NCBI GenBank assembly: GCA_964564435.1
Contig: CAZMAT010000003.1
Span: 124,001 to 188,000 of the forward strand
DNA: 64,000 nt
Source of the DNA: Fermentibacter sp964564435
GTDB taxonomy: Bacteria > Fermentibacterota > Fermentibacteria > Fermentibacterales > Fermentibacteraceae
Reading direction: 5' to 3'
Both the position numbers and the translations under genes were made by a program. Shown piece by piece: positions 59,502 to 64,000 of this stretch. Position 1 is the first letter of the stretch. Every line of letters begins with the position of its first letter. The notes under the pieces are model-generated. The model saw only the letters and a list, made by a program, of their open reading frames with translations, did no database searches and had not been told where the DNA came from.

Positions 59502-60179
59502 CTATTCCCGATCCAGCCCCGGGACGGGCATCTCACCGAAGCAGACCACTACCTCGACGTCGTCGAAGCCTTTCGATCCGAGCACGGCCAGTGCCGCCTC
59601 CGTCAGATCGGCCGCAGCCCTGCCCTCGGCCTCCGCTGCGAGTCCGTCCTCCATCGCGCGGATCTGCGCTTCGGCTATCGCGTCCTGCTCCATCAGCGCG
59701 TCATAGGCTGCGATGATCTCCGCGCGCTCCTCTGCAGGGATGAGATGTGCGCCGATGCCATCGGTGTCGGGCTCCGGCCTGTAGGATGAGTCGTAGAGGA
59801 TCGCCGGAGGCTGGAGGACGGCGTGCGGCAGGGTCAGGGTGGCAGTGCAGGACGAATCCGTCTCGGAGTACGAGATGAAGCCCTCGTCGAACGCGTCGCA
59901 GGCGATCTCGGCGCGGACCCTGACCTCGTATCTGCGGAGCATCTCGATGTCGGACCAGAGAGGGGCCTCGACCGTCTCCCTCTCCTCGATGGTGTAGGTG
60001 CGCTCGAGCGAGACGTAGTCGGGAGTCGTACGCACCAGCGACACGAGTGAGGGGAACACGACGGTGACATCCTCCCTGCGCGGGCGGAGGGAGATGTGGA
60101 TCAGAAGCGCGAGGGCCGCCAGGATGCCGCACACCCAGGCCATGATGCGCAGGCCTCTTCCCTCATTCGAAGCTGACAT
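59502..60179 (-). CDS. DUF4230-family membrane-anchored protein (second of a pair)
   Basis: 225 residues. One N-terminal helix (IMAWVCGILAALALLIHISL), then the DUF4230 layout: SLERTYTIEERETVEAP, YEVRVRAEIACDAFDEGFIS and TATLTLPHAVLQPPAILYDSSY, then a long helical tail with EERAEIIAAYDALMEQDAIAEAQIRAMEDGL. It overlaps its homologue upstream by 17 bases. The family's function is unknown. Confidence 0.75.
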   Translation of the reverse strand: MSASNEGRGLRIMAWVCGILAALALLIHISLRPRREDVTVVFPSLVSLVRTTPDYVSLERTYTIEERETVEAPLWSDIEMLRRYEVRVRAEIACDAFDEGFISYSETDSSCTATLTLPHAVLQPPAILYDSSYRPEPDTDGIGAHLIPAEERAEIIAAYDALMEQDAIAEAQIRAMEDGLAAEAEGRAAADLTEAALAVLGSKGFDDVEVVVCFGEMPVPGLDRE

Positions 60180-60822
60180 GCGTCTCCTCTATGCCGAGCG
60201 AAGAGAGGGCCTGCGTGACCTGGGCCGTGGCGACCTCCTCGGCCCTGTCGATGATCCCCGACGCGAGGGCGTCGCTGCGGGCTTCCTCTTCGGCCTCGAC
60301 GGCCATTTCCGCCCTGGCGTCGAGCAGCTCCTCGTCCCAGTTCCTGGGCGGGCCATCGGTGCGTATCCATGAGGAACCCGCCTCGCGGGATACCGTATTC
60401 ACGATCCTCGGCGCCGGCAGGATGACATCGGCTCTGCGGCCCTCGATCTCGACGAAGTCGCCCGAGGCTTCCGCCAGGTCTATCCCGGCCGTCACGCGCA
60501 CCGAGTAGAAAACGCCCGTCTCGAGCTCGCAGTCGAGCTCCGGGAGGGGGATCCTGTCCCACCAGGGAATCGTGATGCTCCGCGAAATCGTGAAGCTGTA
60601 CTCCTCCTCGACCAGCTCGAGGAGGTGCAGCCCCCTGACGGCCTCGATGAACTCCGGGCCCGCCTCGATCCGTCGGGATTCGAGCGCTCCGGTCCTGGCC
60701 AGGCCGATGTATGCCAGCACGGCGACCGAGGCGGCGATCACGGCGAGGGGAACGATCCTGCCTCGAAGTCCTGTAGCGCGATCACCTCGTACGACCGATC
60801 GATCCGTGTCGTTCCTGTTCAT
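60163..60822 (-). CDS. DUF4230-family membrane-anchored protein (first of a pair)
   Basis: 219 residues from ATG 60820-60822. One helix (IVPLAVIAASVAVLAYIGLA), then LLELVEEEYSFTISRSITIPW, FYSVRVTAGIDLAEASGDFVEIEGRRADVILPAPRIVNTVSRE, the DUF4230 signature with G-I-D-L and L-P-x-P. A charged helical tail follows (EMAVEAEEEARSDALASGIIDRAEEVA). The tandem pair probably arose by duplication and may form a heteromer. Confidence 0.75.
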   Translation of the reverse strand: MNRNDTDRSVVRGDRATGLRGRIVPLAVIAASVAVLAYIGLARTGALESRRIEAGPEFIEAVRGLHLLELVEEEYSFTISRSITIPWWDRIPLPELDCELETGVFYSVRVTAGIDLAEASGDFVEIEGRRADVILPAPRIVNTVSREAGSSWIRTDGPPRNWDEELLDARAEMAVEAEEEARSDALASGIIDRAEEVATAQVTQALSSLGIEETHVSFE

Positions 60823-60866
60823 CCATCTCCCAGCGCGGCCGGCCCTGCGGCGGGCGGCGTCGAACC

Positions 60867-61364
60867 TCAGAATCTGGCCATCAGTGTCAGCGACGGGAAC
60901 TCCAGCAGCCATCCCTCCGAACCTTCCGGGCGCGGGGTGATCCAGCCGAGTTCCAGAAGCGTCGTGAAGCCCCCCGTCCTCCAGGCCAGCCCGGCGGACG
61001 GCCAGGCGTACACGCCTGTTTCATAGGGATCGCCTCCGCCCTCCTCTTCGTAGAGCTCGTCGACTGCGAGAACGCCCATCGAGATCCGGGGGCGGACTCC
61101 TTCCGACACCGAACCCAGCGAGAGCCTTGCTCCCGCGGTGCTCACTACTACCACGCTGCCGACGTGCACGTCCAGCGCCAGAGCCCCTCCGAGCACCCTC
61201 TCGTAGGCCGGGCCGAAGAACTGGGGCAGTCCGGCCACGCCTCCGATCGCGTCGAGCCTGCGGGGCCGGCCGGTCTCCCCGGAGCGTCCGGTCGAGAGGG
61301 TCCGTCCGCATCCGGCCGCGAGCGCCAGAGCGAGGAGGACGGGTGCTGCAGCAGATCTACTCAT
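60867..61364 (-). CDS. Small lipoprotein with barrel-like C-terminus
   Basis: 165 residues. Lipobox A-L-A-A-G-C19. The rest is strand-rich (GGALALDVHVGSVVVVSTAGARLSLGS, AGLAWRTGGFTTLLELGWITPRP) and ends L-T-L-M-A-R-F, the aromatic end of outer-membrane barrels, so the combination of a lipid anchor and a barrel end is odd; the lipobox may be fortuitous. ATG overlaps the stop of the small frame upstream. Confidence 0.55.
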   Translation of the reverse strand: MSRSAAAPVLLALALAAGCGRTLSTGRSGETGRPRRLDAIGGVAGLPQFFGPAYERVLGGALALDVHVGSVVVVSTAGARLSLGSVSEGVRPRISMGVLAVDELYEEEGGGDPYETGVYAWPSAGLAWRTGGFTTLLELGWITPRPEGSEGWLLEFPSLTLMARF

Positions 61365-61560
61365 AGCCCTGCATCGCGCACGTCACTAAGGCGTCGACGA
61401 AGCCCGGCACGGGAGTGTCGGGTGGAAGCATGCCGACGACGGTGCTCCGCAGGCAGTAGATCGACTCGTACTGCCATTCCGCGACCATGGCTTCCACGCC
61501 GGTCATGCAGACATCAATATCCTCGTCGGCCATGCCGCCATGCACGCCATTCATGAGCAT
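61357..61560 (-). CDS. Small hypothetical protein
   Basis: 67 residues from an ATG at 61558-61560 (the frame is open for 34 more codons). Reads MLMNGVHGGMADEDIDVC...YCLRSTVVGMLPPDTPVPGFVDALVTCAMQGYE. The stop overlaps the ATG of the next gene (ATGAG), a sign of a real coupled gene, but no family or RBS supports it. Four Cys are present. Confidence 0.35.
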   Translation of the reverse strand: MLMNGVHGGMADEDIDVCMTGVEAMVAEWQYESIYCLRSTVVGMLPPDTPVPGFVDALVTCAMQGYE

Positions 61561-61842
61561 CACCACGTCGACATCCTCGGCCTGCTCCGATCCCCGCCGG
61601 GTCCCCCGGCCTGAGTAAACAGACCGGCATGTACCGGCGGCCTCCGCCCGGCATAGTATCATGCCCGAGAACAGGTCCCGGTACCTCTAGAGGGCTGTCG
61701 AACGGCCATGGCTTTCCGGCTCGGCCGGGCGGTTCACCGATTCGAGAACGGGTTTCCGGGGTCATCGGGCTGGCTGCCCCGCGGTCCGGCGGAGATATTT
61801 GCTTCAGGCAAACAATCGCCTCAGCGGCGATGCGGAGGTGCC

Positions 61843-62691
61843 GTGGAGGAATCGCTCGAATCCCTGCTGGTTCAGCTGGGTTTGTCAGGGCTGGAAGCCG
61901 AGGCATACCTGGCCCTGCTCACCGAGCCCGGCAGCACAGGCTACAGGGTGTCTCAGGTCATCGGCAAGGCCGCCCCCAACACGTACAAGGCCCTCGATTC
62001 GCTGGTGGTGAAGGGGGCTGTCCTGGCGGACGAAGGGGGAGGCAGCCGCACTTTCGTCGCCGTACCGGTCCGTGAGCTGGTCGGCCAGATGAGCCACAGG
62101 CTCCGCTCCATCGCCGAAAGGGTGGAGAAGGGGCTCGCAGGCGTGCGTATTCCAGTGGAGGACGAAGGCGTCTATCGGCTGACCACCGTCCATCAGATAG
62201 TCGCCCGTGCCCGCGGGATGATCTCCGAAGCGAAGCTCTCGATCGTCGTCGATGCCGACCCTGAGCCTATGGAGACAATCCTGCCGGACATCCTCGGAGC
62301 CCCCGGCAGGGGAGTGAAGGTCCTCCTCCACTCCCGCAGGGAGATGGAAGCCCCGGGCTGCGAGGTCATCGCCAGCGTCACCGAGGGCTGGTCCGGCCAG
62401 CTCCTGATCATGATGATCGATGGCGGTCAGTTCCTCATCAGCCTAATGTCCGGCGGGATGCGCGTGGTGAACCAGGCTGCGTGGAGCCGCAACCCCCTGC
62501 TGTCGGCATGTCTTTCGCGCAGCTACATGGTGAAGGCGCTCTTCTACAGGATCAGCATGATGCTCTCGGATCCGGGTGTCGGCCTCGAGGCGACACGCAG
62601 GGAGCTGATCCGGCTCTGGGACGTCTGGGGCTACGACGATCCCGGCAAGAGCGCACTCTCCAGACTCCTCAGGGACCGAATCCCCCGCTGA
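61843..62691 (+). CDS. TrmB-family transcriptional regulator
   Basis: 282 residues from GTG 61843 with ggaggtg upstream. N-terminal winged helix: LLVQLGLSGLEAEAYLALLTEPGSTGYRVSQVIGKAAPNTYKALDSLVVKGAVLAD. The C-terminal ligand domain resembles a PLD-like/TrmB sensor (LSIVVDADPEPMETILPDI, GVKVLLHSRRE). TrmB proteins are sugar-responsive regulators, most common in archaea. An inverted repeat tttgc-ttcag-gcaaa at about 61798-61812 just upstream may be its own operator. Confidence 0.82.
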   Translation: MEESLESLLVQLGLSGLEAEAYLALLTEPGSTGYRVSQVIGKAAPNTYKALDSLVVKGAVLADEGGGSRTFVAVPVRELVGQMSHRLRSIAERVEKGLAGVRIPVEDEGVYRLTTVHQIVARARGMISEAKLSIVVDADPEPMETILPDILGAPGRGVKVLLHSRREMEAPGCEVIASVTEGWSGQLLIMMIDGGQFLISLMSGGMRVVNQAAWSRNPLLSACLSRSYMVKALFYRISMMLSDPGVGLEATRRELIRLWDVWGYDDPGKSALSRLLRDRIPR

Positions 62692-62734
62692 CGGGCCGGT
62701 GCCCGGTGATCTGATCCTCGGGTGACGCCTTCCG

Positions 62735-62764
62735 TTGACTCTTAGTTATAATTTGCTTTATGCT
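62735..62764 (+). promoter_or_regulatory. Candidate promoter of the FG-GAP protein gene
   Basis: TTGACT (62735-62740), 18-base spacer and TATGCT (62759-62764) in a conspicuously AT-rich 60-base stretch before the gene. Confidence 0.5.
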
Positions 62765-62825
62765 AATAACACAGAGCCTTGCGTAATGATAATAGCATGG
62801 TAGCGGCATGCGGAAGGGAGCTGTC

Positions 62826-64000
62826 GTGAGGACATCGATGCTGCTGGTGGCGGGCCTGGCTTTCCTGCCCCGGGTGCGGGCGGAATCGGCAGGCTTCGTG
62901 GAGCATGTGGTCGCCGAAGGCTTCTCCGGAGCCAACTCCGTCGATCCGGCCGATCTGGACGGCGATGGCGACGACGATCTCGCGGCATGCGCCTGGAACG
63001 ATGGCTTGGCCTGGTTCGAGAACACCGGCGGAGGCTTCGAGAAGCACATGGTCGATGCCGGCCTTGCCGGGGCGATCTTCGTCCGGGCCTCCGATCTCGA
63101 CGGCGATGGCGACGAGGATCTGGCCGCATCGTCGAACAGCCTCGGGACGGTTCGCTGGTACGAGAACTCCGGGTCGGGTTCGTTCACTGCGCATGACGTG
63201 AGGACGGGTTTCACCGGCGCTCATTCGGTTATCCCGTGCGACATCGACGGCGACGGCGACACCGATCTCCTGTGCGCGGCCTTCGACATCGACACCGTGA
63301 GCTGGTTCGAGAACGGCGCGGCAGGAGATTTCACGGAGCACCAGATAGCAGTCTTCGACGGCGCCTGGACGGCGGTGGCGGGTGACATGGACGGAGACGG
63401 CGACATCGACGTCGCGGGAGCCGCCAGGCTGGCCGACGAGGTGCGCTGGTGGGAGAACGACGGCAGCGAGGCCTTCACAGGGCACTCGATCGATGCCTCG
63501 TTCGACGGCGCTCACGTCCTGGTGATGGACGACCTCGACCTGGACGGCGACACCGACGTCGTGGCAACGGCAAGAGCTGCAGACCAGGTGACCTGGTACG
63601 AGAACAGCGGTTCAGAGTCCTTCACGAAGCACATCCTGCTCGATGACTACGACTGGCCGACCTTCGCGAGCCCGGCAGACCTCGACCGCGATGGCGACAG
63701 GGACATCGCCTGCGCGGCCTACAACGCCGACGATGTTTCATGGCTCCAGAACGACGGATCGGAGAACTACACCAGAAGCGTCATATCCTCGACGTTCGAC
63801 GGAGTTATCCCGGTCGTGTCGGCCGACTTCGACGGAGACGGCGACATCGACATCCTGGCGGCAGCCTACGGTCCGGGCAGGATAGTCTGGTGGGAGAACA
63901 CCGGGCTTACTTCCATCGAAAGCCTGCAGGGTGCCGGGGGCTGCCCCGTTCTGGGAACCTGCCCGAATCCCATGGTCGGAGCGATCCAGGCTTCCTTCGA
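62826..64000 (+). CDS. Secreted FG-GAP/VCBS repeat protein (cut by right edge)
   Basis: The frame is open at the right edge. Start is GTG 62826 (ggaagggag upstream) or ATG 62808. The signal peptide is RTSMLLVAGLAFLPRVRA. Seven repeats of about 48 residues each follow, with Ca-binding loops D-L-D-G-D-G-D-D-D, DIDGDGDTD, DMDGDGDID and so on, each followed by W(F/Y)EN. This is an integrin-like seven-bladed propeller. The last visible part, CPNPMVGAIQASF, is the beginning of a Por-type sorting domain, so only its end is missing. Surface adhesin or scaffold by inference. Confidence 0.85.
   Translation, partial: MRTSMLLVAGLAFLPRVRAESAGFVEHVVAEGFSGANSVDPADLDGDGDDDLAACAWNDGLAWFENTGGGFEKHMVDAGLAGAIFVRASDLDGDGDEDLAASSNSLGTVRWYENSGSGSFTAHDVRTGFTGAHSVIPCDIDGDGDTDLLCAAFDIDTVSWFENGAAGDFTEHQIAVFDGAWTAVAGDMDGDGDIDVAGAARLADEVRWWENDGSEAFTGHSIDASFDGAHVLVMDDLDLDGDTDVVATARAADQVTWYENSGSESFTKHILLDDYDWPTFASPADLDRDGDRDIACAAYNADDVSWLQNDGSENYTRSVISSTFDGVIPVVSADFDGDGDIDILAAAYGPGRIVWWENTGLTSIESLQGAGGCPVLGTCPNPMVGAIQASF

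Overview
This 64 kb window is dense, high-GC bacterial DNA with short intergenic gaps. Many of its proteins are exported, and several end in the Por/type IX-like C-terminal sorting domain (pattern NP..G...-FD.SGR-G.Y) that is typical of the Fibrobacteres-Chlorobi-Bacteroidetes (FCB) group and neighbouring candidate phyla. A PorV/UPF0164-like barrel, a TonB-dependent receptor with a carboxypeptidase-regulatory domain and a DUF5916 protein point the same way. I infer an uncultured FCB-type phylum with a strongly fermentative or redox lifestyle, such as Fermentibacterota-like bacteria. No rRNA or other taxonomic marker is present, so this placement is inference.

Layout. 1-0.8 kb: the end of a DHH-family phosphoesterase. 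0.9-7.5 kb (minus): a run of glycosyltransferase, outer-membrane barrel, lamin-tail, ComEC-like metallo-beta-lactamase, PorV-like and OB-repeat lipoprotein genes. 7.7-15.7 kb: PsiE, then a minus-strand set of M3 peptidase, a PPDK-like phosphotransferase without the PEP barrel, a long GAPDH and a small protein. 15.8-18.3 kb: a DUF5916 protein, a MITE-like element and tRNA-Ser. 18.5-26.1 kb: a redox region with four exported ferredoxins (two of them nested inside FN3-like domains), an outer-membrane-type barrel, a CcdA-like membrane protein, a CitD-CitE fusion, and on the other strand a NapH-like protein with three 4-Cys repeats preceded by a candidate selenoprotein. 26.2-29.8 kb: tRNA-Asp followed by a visibly lower-GC island with tandem 139-bp repeats and many short palindromes around one secreted gene that has an in-frame TGA. 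30-36.5 kb: glucosaminidase, a Fur-family regulator with ZnuACB, and formate-tetrahydrofolate ligase. 36.5-45.5 kb: membrane protein, nitroreductase, YitT, TonB receptor plus lipoprotein, and secreted enzymes. 45.7-48.4 kb: PerR-katalase-peroxiredoxin operon. 48.8-52.5 kb: three V4R-type proteins, a cysteine-desulfurase-like enzyme and an FMN-binding protein. 52.6-64 kb: a thioredoxin-fold selenoprotein candidate, a cation exchanger, many secreted proteins of unknown function, a DUF4230 pair, a TrmB-type regulator and an FG-GAP repeat protein cut by the right edge.

Two points deserve most attention. First, genes at 18470-20319 encode four signal-peptide proteins with ten predicted [4Fe-4S] sites in total, translationally coupled to a beta-barrel gene and followed by a DsbD/CcdA-fold membrane protein. 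This looks like an extracytoplasmic electron relay built from ferredoxins instead of multihaem cytochromes. Second, three secreted genes are each interrupted by one in-frame TGA. In all three the TGA is followed, 19-23 bases later, by the apical loop of a perfect or nearly perfect hairpin carrying GGU, the element read by bacterial SelB. In one of them the TGA lies in a thioredoxin active site (U-G-T-C). TGA is used as a normal stop elsewhere in the window, so these are best explained as selenocysteine codons, and the proteins would be exported selenoproteins.
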